This document shows positions 1 to 12,714 of a stretch of DNA of 64,000 nt, in pieces. Below the pieces are notes generated by a model. It searched no databases and was not told where the DNA came from. It saw nothing but the letters and a program-made list of their open reading frames with translations. Origin of the DNA: Bugulina stolonifera (lineage: Eukaryota; Bryozoa; Gymnolaemata; Cheilostomatida; Bugulidae); the NCBI GenBank assembly GCA_935421135.1, contig OW285187.1, positions 9,052,001 through 9,116,000 of the forward strand. The letters are read 5' to 3'. Each line of letters opens with the position of its first letter. Position 1 is the stretch's first letter. The translations under genes and the position numbers were made by a program.

Positions 1-3000
1 TCTTCACTGAAGACCATGTTGTGTTCCATTTGTGTCCAGTTACATAAGACAAGTAGTCTGCCTGTGAATATCATTCAGCACTTGTCTGGGCATATAACGT
101 CTAACCACAGTAAGGTAAGACAACTGCTGCCATTACTATTGCCACGTTAATCAGCCATGTGATAGTATGCCTCTTTCAATGTGTCCTTTTTGTGTCACGT
201 TACTGTATTGTCCAGTAAAACACCTAATATCATTCAATGTCCTAAAATAACACCCATATACTAATGGGTAAATAACATTCCTGGTAAGGGCAGACATCTT
301 TATTGGGTTATTATGTTGAATGGGGTCAACCTTGACCCTAATAATATGTTTTATTGCCATACATTAGTTCTTCAAGTAAATGTAATTCATTTTGTAGGAA
401 GCGTGGATGCTGCTATCTATGGTGTGTCCCATTGTCTCTACACATGGCAGCAAGACATCAGATATAGTGGCAGCGCAGTGGCTAGATAACTGTAGCAACA
501 TGGAACAGTCTGTTTCTATATATGTTCTCATAACAATAGCTACATTAGCGCAGCATATGAGCTCTTCTAACAGGACTAAGCTGGTACATGATCTCACAAA
601 TAGACTGAGGACCTACCGTGTGCCCCTCTCTTCCATCAAGTATATGGTTGTTGCCCTAGCACAGGTACAGATGTATATTATTACCATAAGCAGCATTGTT
701 GTTTTTGATATTTTTCCTAGCATGTTAAGTCTCTCTGGTTCCACAGGCCACTTACTGACATTCAGCTAAGATTGTGCTGTCTTACTCACTTTAAACAATC
801 GATACTTGAAGGGGAAAAGTTCATTAGATATGCTTGACAAGGATGTTAATTTACACATTATTTGCTCCATTGGATGGTTTTGTCACAATAATAAAAGGTT
901 TTATTATTTTGTATATTACATGATTGTGTAATACACATGCATGTACATCACATTGTGTTATGTTTTGTAGCTGAAGGAAAGTGATGGTGCACACTGGGTA
1001 AAGGAAATTGTGAAGGAGATTGATACGTTCCTCTACGACATTGTCTATGGTGACACTTATGGTACGCGTATTTAATTACTTGTACATTGTGCGTGTGGTT
1101 TGAACAATGGTCCTGCTATCTCTCAAATATTATATTGACACAATAGTTTTGGCAGTGGGTCAATAATTTTAACTAAGCTATCACACTCTCGGTACTTGCT
1201 ATCCTACACTCTGTATTTTGCTAATTTTTCTACCAACATTCTCATGACATCATACTCAGCTTGAGGGTCACTTTGGTCATTTTTGTCCCACTGTATTATT
1301 TATGGGATGTGTGTTTACCTGTTGGGAAATTTAGAAGCAGCGGTGTGATGGTCAGCAATGTTATATTTATAAGATTGTTGAGATTAACTGTGTAATTAGG
1401 AGTTATCCTCTCACACTGCATGTAATTATTCCTTGTAGATCAGCAAGCATTAGCTATAATGCCCAACTATTTAATAACTCTGGGAGAGATATCTCTACAT
1501 AATCCTAATGCTCTCTCTGACAGACTAATCCAGATAGTACAATGCTTACTATTGGTTCCAAAAGTTCAAGGTATGCAACATCTACATTTCAGTAGTGATA
1601 TTGTACTTCATCTTGTAACTACTGACTGTATGACCGTATCGTTTGAACAGGAGAGTTTTATTTTTACTTGAGGTTGAAGCAGACTAACGAAATTTATGCC
1701 GTTATTCGCCAGCATCACAAAATTGAGCGAATACGCCCTGTTCGCCCAATATCAAGGCATAAATTTGCACTAAATACGTAACAAGAGAAGTCATATATGT
1801 TCTAGTGTAACGAACACTTCGCGAATCTTCAATAAACGAGAATTTTGTAAGTTGTCCACTCTTACCCCAAACCCCAACCTCGACATATAGACGTCTCTTA
1901 GAACGTATTTAGTAACTGTTGATACCTGCAATATCAAGCATGATTAATATTCTGCATTTCGCTCTCGATAACGCTGGCTTCTGATTGGCCAGCTAAGTTT
2001 TAGCGACTCCATTCTGCACTTGTGTCTTTAGACAAAAGCCCCAAATTGAGTCGCTATTATAATGTGATGTGCACGTAGGAGACCTATAAAAATAATAGCC
2101 TATCTTGGCACACATGCTTGGACTAGAAATCACGTTCGTGGACGAAATATTGCTAGTGTGTGTTGTTCAGTGGCAAACAAGTTGTCACGCTGGCAAAACG
2201 TGGTGTGAAAACGCGGCAAAAATATTTGCTGGTCTGGTTCGGGCTTTACTGTCTAGCCGTAATGAATTATTATTTGAAGATCACTTGATAATATTATTGA
2301 GGTATACTCTACAAAACAAAATGGCCATTTACAATAATGATGATATATTACTGTCTGACAATGATTGACACTAATATTCAAAGATGGTGTTAATAATTCA
2401 AACTAGCCATTTATCCGATGTTAAAAGTGACACCTATAGTTATATATCATACAGTTACATATAATCTTGTCATTCATATATGGTTTAAAGTTGAAAAGAG
2501 GAAACCGGGTTTCATCAGTGATATGATTGATGGACTGCTACCTGCTAGTTTGAAGCTCCATGCAATACATTGTATGGGTAAGTGAATACTGATAGATGTG
2601 TCTGTATGTCTATCATCACACAGCTATCATAGTGGCTGGGTGTATGACTGTGTGTAGTTATGTGAAGTTGTGTAACTTGTCCTGTGTTGCTGTCTTAACT
2701 AACCAATATATTTACCATACATACATGTACATACGTGCGAGTATACATGCACGTACGTACGAGTATACATACACGTACGTACATATGCGTACATATACGT
2801 ACATAATACATACATTTACATGCATATACATACATAGATATACATATACATGTATATACATATGCATACCTATACCACCTCGTACTATAGGTCAGATATG
2901 TCTCCAGAGAGAGCTCCTAGCTAAACAGACTATACCCATATTGGCCAGAGAGTTGGAGCTTTCCCCAGATCCTGCTGTGAAGAAAACTGTTGTAACCATA

Positions 3001-6000
3001 CTGTGTGACCTGTGCAAGCTGTGAGTTCATATATTCGTATTTATAATATATTCAATATAATAGGCAACTTGCAGTTATAGCCAGTGTGTTATTATATAAT
3101 TAGTATCAGGTTCTCATCTCTGTCCCTCTTAGTGTGTAACATGGTTTTATTCAACTTGTTGAAAAGTAGTCTTAGCCTGCCCTTCTTGATGAAATAGAAT
3201 GTACTCTGGCCCCATATATATTTTTCTTGTCTTTAACCTAAATTCCTACTCAACTGAGTAATTAACACATATCTACATCTACATGTAGTTTCAAATTTGT
3301 TTAAGTTCATCCATGAATGTGCAGTAGTTCCCACAATTACATGAAAATATCTTTTGATATATTATTTTTATGCATTCTAACTTGTAACACAGGCAGACAT
3401 TATATTAGAGCACTGTTTCGAAAAATTTTGCAAATAATTGAATGTTTTAATCTGTGTAATTAAAATGTGTCCCGTGAAGATAAAATGAATTTCTAGTACG
3501 ATAAAAAGTTGAAAGGTCAATTTTATTAATATAATATTTTTGTAACTGTAAGGGTTGTATTGTATTCTAAATGGCTCATGGGCTCATATAATGTTTCACA
3601 AGCAAGGAGGACTCTAATTATATGATAAAAAAATTAGATACTGTAGGGGAATGATTATGTTATACACTCTCGTGCATCTACAATGTACTTGTATTTATAA
3701 CATAGAATTCATATCCCACCTCAAAAGACGCTCAATGAGCTTCCTCATTCACTAACTCGATTGATGCACCAGAAGCAATGTACTCTTTCTGCTGATCTCA
3801 TTGTCAATATTATTAATTCTGTTGGACAGGTACACTACATCTCTATTACAGGTACACAACATCTCCATTACAGGTACACTACATCTCCATTACAGGTACA
3901 CTACATCTCTATTACAGGTACACTACATCTCCATTACAGGTACACTACATCTCCATTACAGGTACACTACATCTCTATTACAGGTACACAACATCTCCAT
4001 TACAGGTACACTACATCTCCGTTACAGGTCCAATACATCTCCATTACAGGTACACTAACTCAGTGGGACCGTATGTCAGCAGTATATCCACCTGTTTGAA
4101 GGACTCTTCTGCTGAAGTCAGTAAGAGTACTTTTATTGGTTTGACTCGACTTCTACAGGAGGATTTCCTCAAGTGGAAGGGATCTCTGTTCTACAGGTTC
4201 ATTTCCTGTGTAGTCAGTGACAATGCAGATGTTGCTCAGCTCGGTAAGTTATAAGCAAGCGTCTGCTCGTCTGTAGCAAAGTGTATCCAATCTTGTACCT
4301 GCATAGCATTCTTAGGCTGAGTTGATTATGGCATAAAGTTGTCCTCTCTATGTATATATCTTTCTGCTGATTTCGACTTCTTGTCTCAACCATTAACTCA
4401 CGAATCCTGTAGCAATGTCTTCTTTGGAGCATAGCAACCTCTTACATGTTTTATGTCATACTGTGTTATTTCCATAGCTTGATCTGGTAATACCATTTCC
4501 ATAAATTCATTTCTCATTATTTGATTGTTATCTACGATATAATACTTACTATTTCTACTGATTCTACTATTTTAGCATCTATTCTGTTGGCTGTTTTGTA
4601 ATTCTCAACTGTGCATCTACATGTACATATAAGCCTACAGGTATTAATAGTCTGAAACTGTAAATGTTGCAGCCAGAGTAACTTTCATCCATGAATTATC
4701 AAAGAGGCACAAAGGAATGTTTACCCAGCATTTTGTGGAGTGTTTATACCACTTCAATGATTTCACGGGCCACAAGAGTAAGTTACATTATTCTAGACTG
4801 TAATAACTAACTGTAACCAAGAGACATACAAAGTCTGTAGTCCTTGTAGCCTAGAGAAGTTGTAGTCTTTGTAGCCTAGAGAAGTTGTAGTCCTTGTAGC
4901 CTAGAGAAGTTGTAGTCCTTGTAGCCTAGAGAAGTTGTAGGTCGTGTAGCCTAGAGAAGTTGTAGGGTTGTAGGTCGTGTAGCCTAGAGAAGTTGTAGGG
5001 TTGTAGGTCGTGTAGCCTAGAGAAGTTGTAGGTCGTGTAGCCTGTGTTGTCAAGTATTCACAATGAACCACTATTAAGTGGCCGTGTTCCTGAGACTAAT
5101 AATTCAAAGCTTTCACAGTGCACAGGTTTATAAAAGAGGACATTAGATGACCATGGTGTAGAACTATTTGTTTCCACTCGTACTGTAAATACACCCACTA
5201 AGCTCAAAAAGCTTTGTCAACCATAATAAATGTTCAACTCCATCATATTCACATGAATATGTGATAGTGGAATTGTTCCCCTAATGTTGACAGGCTACAA
5301 CAGGTTCCCACAAACAGATAGTGAGAGAAAGTTGTTTTCATTGGCTGGGAAGGAGAACTTTGATAAGAGGCATTCTATATACAACTTTATGCTGGAGGAC
5401 ATGACAGACACCCAGAAGTTCACTACAATGGAGAGGTTGTGTCAAGACATCATAGCAGACGCCGTAGAGAAGAAGTTGCCAAGTAACAGCGAGCAAGGTG
5501 CAGCTGTGCTGACAGATGCACTCAGTATTTTACAGTCTAAGGTACGTACATTGCTGTATAATTTGATGCACATGCACAACTGTTTAAATGTATTTTACTA
5601 CAAATCATTGCATTCAACTGCGTACATCAGAGCAATATTTGTCAGATTTTAAAATATTTTAACCTTTGTTCCTATCTTGCATACCTATGATGGCACCAGT
5701 GTTGCTCAGGTTTGTTACTTGGGTTACAAGAGGCAACGCCATATTGCATCGGCTTATTGGTTTTAATGTGTCAGATCTAGTGTGTCTGATTGGTAGCCAC
5801 CAGAGCCGTTTATTGGGAGATTAACGTCGCTGAGGGAACATTATATGCCGTGTTAGGCCCGTTAAAAATCAATCAACATGACCGAAAGAAAATTTTGACC
5901 AATGCAATCCTTTGTTACTGGGCCCAATATGGCTTCTTGTCTAGTTCCGGTGGCATAACTCTCCCAATAAACGGCTCTGGTAGCCACTATTTTCCTAGTT

Positions 6001-9000
6001 CTAGCTATGTAACAGCTGCTCATCTGATCTTGCTGTAACCTAACTACATGTACACTTGTAGAAAATCAAACTGTCGGTAACTAAAGCTAGTACTGAAGCT
6101 TTGATTGATGGTTCGGAGGAGATTACTCCGAGTCTAGCTACTAATGCTAAAGCAGTAACGGCAGAAGTTACTAAGTTACTGAAGAAGAACTTTGTAGAGA
6201 TGGTCATTCCAGATATCATCTCCCTCAAGCTACTGGTTAGTGTTGTTCAGTGGGCAAGCTACTGGTTAGTGTAGTTCAGTGGGCAAGCTACTGGCTAGTG
6301 TAGTTGGGTAGGCAATATACATATACATCTATCGTCCCAAAACTAACAAAACACTTTGCTACTTTGGAAGTTGTCTTCTCCACTCTGCGTTTGAGCTTCC
6401 GTAATTTTCAAATCATATACAATCTCCATCACTGATTGTATACATTGGGTAGTAGCAAATGCCACTGGCTGCTGATTTCCACAAATTTATCAGATTTTTA
6501 TCCCCACATTCATTTTTACTTTGCAATCAACGTTGGCAGAAAAATCGTTGTTGGTATAAATACAGAGTATACTACCGTCATGTTTTAGTTGGAGGCAGAA
6601 CACTCACCCATAATAAAGCACCTGATGCTGTTCCTCATAGAGATAACTAAAGACTACAAGGCTGAGCTGGCAGGTGAGTGCACCACATCCATCAGTTGTA
6701 ACATCTAGCTTGTGTTGTTCAGGGAATGATTGCATTACAACTAATGTACTGTATATTATCATCTGTGCAATTGTGTGTGAGTTGTCTAATCTCGTAGTCT
6801 AATTAGATGAGTAAACAACTCCATATTTGCACCAAATGTGATCTAGCTGACAACATATGGTAATAAGGGATTAATTTCTCTCACCATATTCATGTTGGTA
6901 TTCAGTGTTGTTTCAGCAACATAGAGGAACCATGTTTAATACTGCCCATGGTGTTTTTTTTAGACATACTAGCTGGTAATGAACAACTGGCCGCTGAGCT
7001 GGATTTTGACATCAAAAGGTTTGAGGAGATGGAGCGTGCTGCTGCAGAGACTGCCAATGCTGTATTACCTGGCAGTACACCTGGTGCAGTTGAAGGTAAA
7101 GTAAACTCTTCTATTAATAGACGTTGCTTTTTTCACAAATAATAATACCATGCTACTTTATTGTATTGCAGACTGCTATCACTAATATAACCATGTACTA
7201 CAATATGGTTATGTATGCTGTACTGGTTTTACATTGTCAACATAGAAAACAAGTGTAAGTGGGTTATCTACCCTTGTTGACCTTAGTCTGTGTTTATATA
7301 TAATCTACAGGTGCTGTGGAAGCCGCCCCTGTGCAGCCGAGTACAACCCCTCTGGTTCCTACAACTCCAGCAGGCGCTCAGGCTAATATTTCTATTCAAC
7401 AAGTTACACCTCAAGTATCTGGGACACCCCAACCTCGCACTTTCGGTCGAACCCCTGCTATGCCACCACCTCCCCTTAGATCTGCTCTTAAGAAGTATGT
7501 GAATATCAACTATTCATTATTCAACATGTACTCGTATTTAGTGGGATCAGAAATGCAGTACCTCCATAAACATAATATAAACAGTAGATACTACAATGCC
7601 CTGTGTCTTAATTAATTCAGCGCCGTTCTTCATGATATACTTTAGTATGGTCAATACATGTCTGACTATAATTGGCAAAATAATGTGTTAGAATGGGATC
7701 CAAACAACATGCTGCTCCAATTGTTATACTCAGTACAAATGTAACATTTCAAATATTTGAACAAATTAATTACTTTTAGGTAGGTAGCAATGAACATAGA
7801 GCCTCACTTCACAGGTTTTTCATGTTAGTAAATTGGCAAAACATTATTATGTCAAAACACAAGTGCTTTGGGAATAGTTACATGTATATAATTAAAGCAA
7901 CCTAATTAATCTGCAGTCTTTTATTGAAACATACATGTAGTATGTTTACATTAGCTTGTGAACCACCATTGTATGGCCGCAAGTATCATGGTGAGATTAC
8001 GTTATGTTATAAGAAATGCACCGAATTAAATAAGACACTCCTTGGCATTGTGACTTTAACACCGGGTGTCCTACCTAGTGTTTATTTTATATCTATACAG
8101 TCATAAAGTTGGTTAACTTTCTGTCTATAACCAACATAATCATATCGAACTGCTTTATGACAAAGTTGAGAGTTGTCTTCTCTTGTTCAAGAACCTCTAT
8201 GCAAGCGAAGCTCTTTACATAATATGTATACCATGTATACCGTGTATACTGTGTATACCGTATATAATTTATAGTGAATATACAACTCTATCTCTCCTTT
8301 CTTTGTAGAACAATGACAGCCACCAAACACCTACTCAACTCCGCCAGGAAACTTGCTAAGGAGAGGGAAGAGTCCGGTGGGAGCAGTAAAACCATGAGAA
8401 AGAAGGTACGATCTAACAGTAGATATACATGTACATGGGTACTTGTACTTATCTATTCCATATTATCTCTCTATTCAAAGTACCAAACACTTTGTACAAT
8501 ATTGGATTATATCCTATATGTAAGAAAAGAGACCAACCAAAATTGGTTATGTAATACATAACATTTTACATAGTTTTTTATGATCATTTTTTATCCCATT
8601 TGCATTTTACTGTTGGTGTTTACATGTACAATGTGTGTAAGCTACAGTCTTATCCATGTTTGTATAATGTATGTAAGCTACACTGTTATCCATGTTTGTA
8701 TAATGCTGTACATGCAGGTCAACTTTGATGAGGAGGAGGAAAACGAAGCCCTGGAGCAGGATGAGAATTTTATAGCTGGGGTGCCCAGTACTCCTCTTCA
8801 CCCCATCATATCAGCAGCTGTTGGAACTCGAGCTATAAGCACACCAGATGGTAAGTTGACCTTCATCATATAAGATGTTATTATTGTTAATAATTATGCA
8901 TTCATTATTGGTTAGTGTTGTTACAAGTACATGTAACTATAAACTGCTTTAGCAGTATTTTATAGGAAATCTCAACATAGTAACTGTAGTTCTGGTATAT

Positions 9001-10156
9001 ATAGTTACATGTAGGCCTATGTACATATAGAAAGTGGATCTGGAATAGGTTGCACTCTGGAAATAGAATCAACCAAGGTCTGTGCCAGAAATTAAATGAC
9101 TTGTAGATTTTAGCCAGATATATTGTATATTCAGTTCTTCTTGAAACATGATTTGCTATTTTCTATTCAACAGGCAACTTGGCTGACTTAACATTCGCTG
9201 CCAACATGTCAATGGTGCACCGCAGCCTCTCTCCTATCGTTCTTGTTAATAACCTTTCAGGTAAGTTTGTACTTTAAAAATGATGCAATGATCATTCAGT
9301 TAAACTTGATCTAAGCTATCATAAACTTGATGTTGATTTTAAGAGGATCCCCCCCCTCCTCCCCCCCCCCCCCCATACATTGAGTTTTTGGTGGTATATG
9401 AATATATCATGTTTTCATTTTGAGTGTGTTGTCACTTGACTGGAAACTGTCTCTTCATTAGATCAAAACTCTGGGACAATGCTGACAAGGACCTCAAAAC
9501 ACAGGAGTACCGGCTCCACTGATAAACTCCCTGGTGACGCGCTTACCGCTAGGTGGAACCTCAAGTCACCTAAACAGGTAATACTTACACTTACACTGCT
9601 ATTTATTACATAAATGTATGTGCATTCAGTGTCACCTCTGTTACATAATAATGTGCCTGTTCTACATATTTCTGCATAGCAACAATTTGTTTCTTTACAC
9701 AAGAGTACAGTGCCACGCAGTAAGTTGCTATCTTTCCCATTCTGTTATGCAATTTCATCTCTAGGGAATTATGCATGATATATTTGATTTGATGATAATA
9801 CATGCTGTTACTGTAACTATGGGACTTGTCTTGTTTGTCAACTTTTATATTTCAATAAAATAATAAATACTATATTCCCCCAGGTCATTTATATGGTAAT
9901 GCAAGCATACATTATTTACTATGTGTTATTCAAGTTACCTTTCTGCTGCACAATTATGTGCTTTCATGATTTTGATTGTCGTAACTTGTGCTTGTTTCAG
10001 CATAAAGAGAGAAATAAAAAGTGTCGTCCTCCACTCCCCACAGAAGATAACGTTGGTGAGAGAGAGTCAGCTCCCAATGACACTCTAGATTTGATTCCTC
10101 TACCACCCAAGTCCTCTCGCAGTCAGCGCAGACGGTCAAACAGAAAGCGCAAGTAG
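1..10156 (+). CDS. NCAPD3: Condensin-2 complex subunit D3 (C-terminal part, 18 exons)
   Basis: Non-SMC HEAT-repeat subunit of condensin II, which compacts mitotic chromosomes in the nucleus. Exons: 1-114 (open to the window edge), 398-664, 971-1061, 1439-1570, 2491-2577, 2891-3020, 4050-4243, 4673-4777, 5294-5541, 6062-6235, 6589-6673, 6964-7095, 7311-7494, 8309-8405, 8718-8850, 9174-9260, 9462-9577, 10001-10156. All introns are GT-AG and every junction keeps frame, giving about 843 residues against about 1500 for the vertebrate protein, so the N-terminal part lies upstream. Family matches as I recall the human protein: CLQRELLAKQTIPILARELE, then LLQEDFLKWKGSLFYRF, then YNRFPQTDSERKLFSLAGK, and an AISTP block near the tail. 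The last exon ends in a very basic tail (RRRSNRKRK). From about exon 12 on the protein is low-complexity and acidic or Pro-rich, as in the family. Tandem repeats sit on the splice sites at 4050 and 6235. Confidence 0.95.
2715..2872. repeat. Alternating purine-pyrimidine GTAC/ATAC-rich microsatellite
   Basis: Degenerate tandem run of TACATA, TACGTA and CATACA units in an NCAPD3 intron, ending about 20 bp before the exon at 2891. Such alternating purine-pyrimidine DNA can adopt non-B forms. No function is evident. Confidence 0.7.
3830..4049 (+). repeat. Ten 22-bp tandem units, each ending in a splice-acceptor-like TTACAG
   Basis: Ten consecutive 22-bp units start GTACACTACATC (variants GTACACAACATC and GTCCAATACATC) and end TTACAG. 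The tenth TTACAG is the 3' splice site of the NCAPD3 exon at 4050, which itself begins GTACACTAAC. The array therefore appears to be a tandem amplification of the intron/exon junction. A further ACAG stands just before the first unit, at 3826-3829. Confidence 0.9.
4836..5042. repeat. 25-bp minisatellite in an NCAPD3 intron
   Basis: About eight partly degenerate copies of a unit of about 25 bp containing GTAGCCTAGAGAAGTTGTAG. It lies between the exons at 4673-4777 and 5294-5541 and does not touch a splice site. Confidence 0.8.
5801..5979. mobile_element. 179-bp hAT-type MITE with 8-bp target duplication
   Basis: Terminal inverted repeats of at least 20 bp start CAGAGCCGTTTATTGGGAGA on both ends. 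They are flanked by a perfect 8-bp direct repeat GTAGCCAC at 5793-5800 and 5980-5987. A CAG start and an 8-bp duplication are typical of the hAT superfamily. There is no transposase, so this is a non-autonomous element. It lies in the NCAPD3 intron between the exons ending 5541 and starting 6062. Confidence 0.9.
6227..6313 (+). repeat. Three 29-bp units duplicating an NCAPD3 5' splice site
   Basis: Three consecutive 29-bp units start AAGCTACTGGTTAGTG. The first contains the end of the exon (CTACTG at 6235) and its donor GTTAGT; the second repeats both exactly; the third has GCTAGT and has lost the GT. Use of the second donor would add 29 nt and shift the frame. Confidence 0.85.
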
Positions 10157-10444
10157 CCTGATAAACATGTTGACTGTCTTTGATGGTGGATTTACTGCTT
10201 GGATCTTGTATTCATATTTACATTGTACATGAACTCATGGACACTGCCATAGATTCCCATGTTCTAGCTAAAGGAAAAGGGGTTGTTACCGTTTCTATTT
10301 GTATATTTTTACATGTCATTATTCATTGTAGTAGTAAGATAAATGGTTAAACTATAATACAATATACATGTACATGTACACATGTACATTAATCACAACC
10401 GAATCTATATACAATTTACCGAAACATTATTTTATGGACAGTAT
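10157..10444. other. NCAPD3 3' flank, no gene seen
   Basis: Probable 3' untranslated region and intergenic spacer. I see no canonical AATAAA here; there is an ACATGTACATGTAC cluster near 10365-10388. It ends at the target duplication of the 6.5-kb element. Confidence 0.5.
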
Positions 10445-10452
10445 GTAGGTAG

Positions 10453-10724
10453 CATGGGCACTAATAAGCTATTGATCATAATAAGAAGTTGTCCTCTCCC
10501 AATTTCTCTTCCTCTTCTTTTTTTCTCCCAGGGTATGACACACTTTTCTCAACTTTTGCTAGCCAAATATTTTTTGTGTAAATCTATGGGCAAAGTCATC
10601 AGCAATAGTTTGACACAAGTTTCAGGTCTCAAATCGCCCTAATACCAGAGATATGACCGTTTGAAAAACAGGTTTCGACTACAAGCTCTTTGGCGTTTTT
10701 CATTGTGCCGGTCATGTAGACAAC
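10453..10724 (+). repeat. Left 272-bp terminal inverted repeat
   Basis: Matches the reverse complement of 16688-16959. Homology stops after GTAGACAAC. It contains a copy of the dispersed AGAAGTTGTCCTCTC motif near 10486-10499. A short open frame across it is shared by both ends and is not taken as a gene. Confidence 0.92.
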
Positions 10725-11615
10725 TCAATATAATTTGGAACTTCCCGGACTATTATGAAAAGAGGGGACAACTCCTATTGACAAAGCCGACTTGGTTTGT
10801 GAAGTGATCACCAATTGGTTGCAAGTTGTGACCCATTTTCTTGTTGCTAAAACCTTGCTCAAGTAGAAGGAATTTAAATTTCCTGAGTAACTTTACGTCT
10901 AGTTGCAATGAAATGCAGAGTGCAAAATCTAGTGAACTATCGACTATAGGCTTCCACAACGTGCTTCATTGCAATCACTCAACTCAATTTTAATTGATCT
11001 GTTCTGCTCAAGTACTCTTCTGTCTGTAAAACTGGCATACCTGTTCAGTGTAGTGTTCAACAAACAATCACAAGACAATGACAATCAATCACAGACAATG
11101 AACATCTAGATCAAGAATTTCGGTGATGCAGTAGGAGATGGATGGATGGATGATGGATCGTGGTGGTACAGACCTATAACGTATGTACATTTAATATAAA
11201 TAATAACAAAATATATATTTAATACTACTTATTCATTATTGCCATATTAAATGATAATATAATATAAATATAATTTAATATCATAAATATGAGATTTATA
11301 TAATAATATAATAATATTAACATTTATTATAATTATATATTATATAAATAATTATAATATTATTATATAATCATAATTAATAATGATATTTAATAATAAA
11401 TAGGCCATGTATAAATTATTGTTTTGTTAGAATCTATATTTAATTTTTTTGTCTAATTTTAATATTTTGGCTTAAAGCCGTTGATCAGGTTAATAATCTA
11501 AACCATATGAAAATAATTGAATTCTTCAAACTCAACCTGCCAAGCGCAAATAAACTAAATCATGTTCTCATGATAAACAAGTTGGCTTCATTCATCAGCA
11601 TGTATTTCTCTTCAA

Positions 11616-12560
11616 CTAATTCATGCAATGCGGTAATGGTTCGTTAGATTTAATTTCTTGTTGTATCCACTCAGGTATTAGGCCTATAATTCTTCTGGTC
11701 AGTGGAGCATACCCTAACTTACGTTCAGAGTATTCCTTAGCTTCTTCATGTAACAATGAAAAATGTCAAAACTTGGGAAGGTTTGAGTCGTTTTAAATCT
11801 CAAATTTTTAGTACGGAGAAGTACACACAGACATTGGTATCACTCCCTGTGCAAATACCATGTGCATCACGGAGTCAGCTGCCAATTGTCCAAGGAGCTG
11901 TACCTCTACTGCCATGAACTATTTGGCATCAAAAACTACTTAATTCACCAAAATTTCCATTTATCGGCTCTCAAGTTACAGTTTACTATAATATCTACTA
12001 TGCCTTTCATGCAATGTATGATATATTGAAACTTTGGGTCTAATAGGAAGTAATTATGATAAAATTTATTTTTACTTATAGTTCGATAGTGGCTTCTCTT
12101 CAACTGTTGCCATGTCACACAGGACTTTGTTAATTTTAGCAACCATCTCATGACTACCCAAAGGAAATAACTCGATTTATGCCTGTCACTTCTGTTATCC
12201 CATGACATATTTTAAAGTTCACCCAGTTAGCAGTTTCGGACTCTGCATGTTATCATACTAATCACAGCGAATATTTTCATTGTAGTGCCTTAATCTATAG
12301 AGGTTGAAATGGTACCAACATTTGACTGACTACCCACTGTAGATTCTATGCGGAGTTACTGCAACAATGCATGCAGCAGATGTTGGTAACAGATACCCGC
12401 AAAGGTCAACTCTCAGCCAGAACTGTGTGGCTACTGTTTGAAAACGGCAGTTGGGACATGGCAAATGAGCAGCTGGTAAATAAGCCATCACATTAGACAA
12501 TCCAACACACCCATTTTCGAACTCCTGTTTAGAAAATAGCTGTGTAAAGATAAAGGAAGA
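11616..12560 (-). other. Scattered coding-like segments inside the 6.5-kb element
   Basis: Minus-strand open segments with protein-like composition. 12330-12560 contains FSKQEFENGCVGLSNVMAYL and a CPNC. 12076-12153 is bounded by AG and GTAAAA and reads HEMVAKINKVLCDMATVEEK; it is in phase with a GG|GTATCT donor in the previous segment. 11808-11918 reads MAVEVQLLGQLAADSVMHMV and 11616-11759 reads SERKLGYAPLTRRIIGLIPE. I could not join the last two in phase and recognise no family. They may be exons, decayed exons or chance frames. Confidence 0.3.
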
Positions 12561-12610
12561 CTGTTCTTCAATTATGGTGATGTTCATTAACTGCAGCGAT
12601 TGTACTAAAC

Positions 12611-12665
12611 TTGAATCTTTGATATGTTCATCTGTGAGTCACAGATGAACATATCAAAGATTCAA
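12611..12665. repeat. Perfect palindrome, 27-bp arms with 1-nt centre
   Basis: Arms 12611-12637 and 12639-12665 are exact reverse complements around a single G. It directly abuts a second palindrome starting at 12666, inside the 6.5-kb element. Confidence 0.95.
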
Positions 12666-12714
12666 TTTTGACAACTAGACATGTCACAGACTGTGACATG
12701 TCTAGTTGTCAAAA
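12666..12714. repeat. Perfect palindrome, 24-bp arms with 1-nt centre
   Basis: Arms 12666-12689 and 12691-12714 are exact reverse complements around a single A. The sequence is unrelated to the neighbouring palindrome, with no base between the two. Confidence 0.95.

Noticed and set aside
2105..2368. 87-codon open frame with TATAAAA upstream in an NCAPD3 intron
   Set aside because: No domain, no exon partners; the surrounding sequence looks like a decayed repeat. Kept only as a curiosity.
3761..4099. Two overlapping open frames of 112 and 85 codons in the 22-bp repeat
   Set aside because: Repeat-generated frames in an intron; the NCAPD3 frame enters only at 4050.
10382..10642. Open frame partly repeated at 16770-16958 on the other strand
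   Set aside because: The same terminal inverted repeat is read twice; not evidence for duplicated genes.
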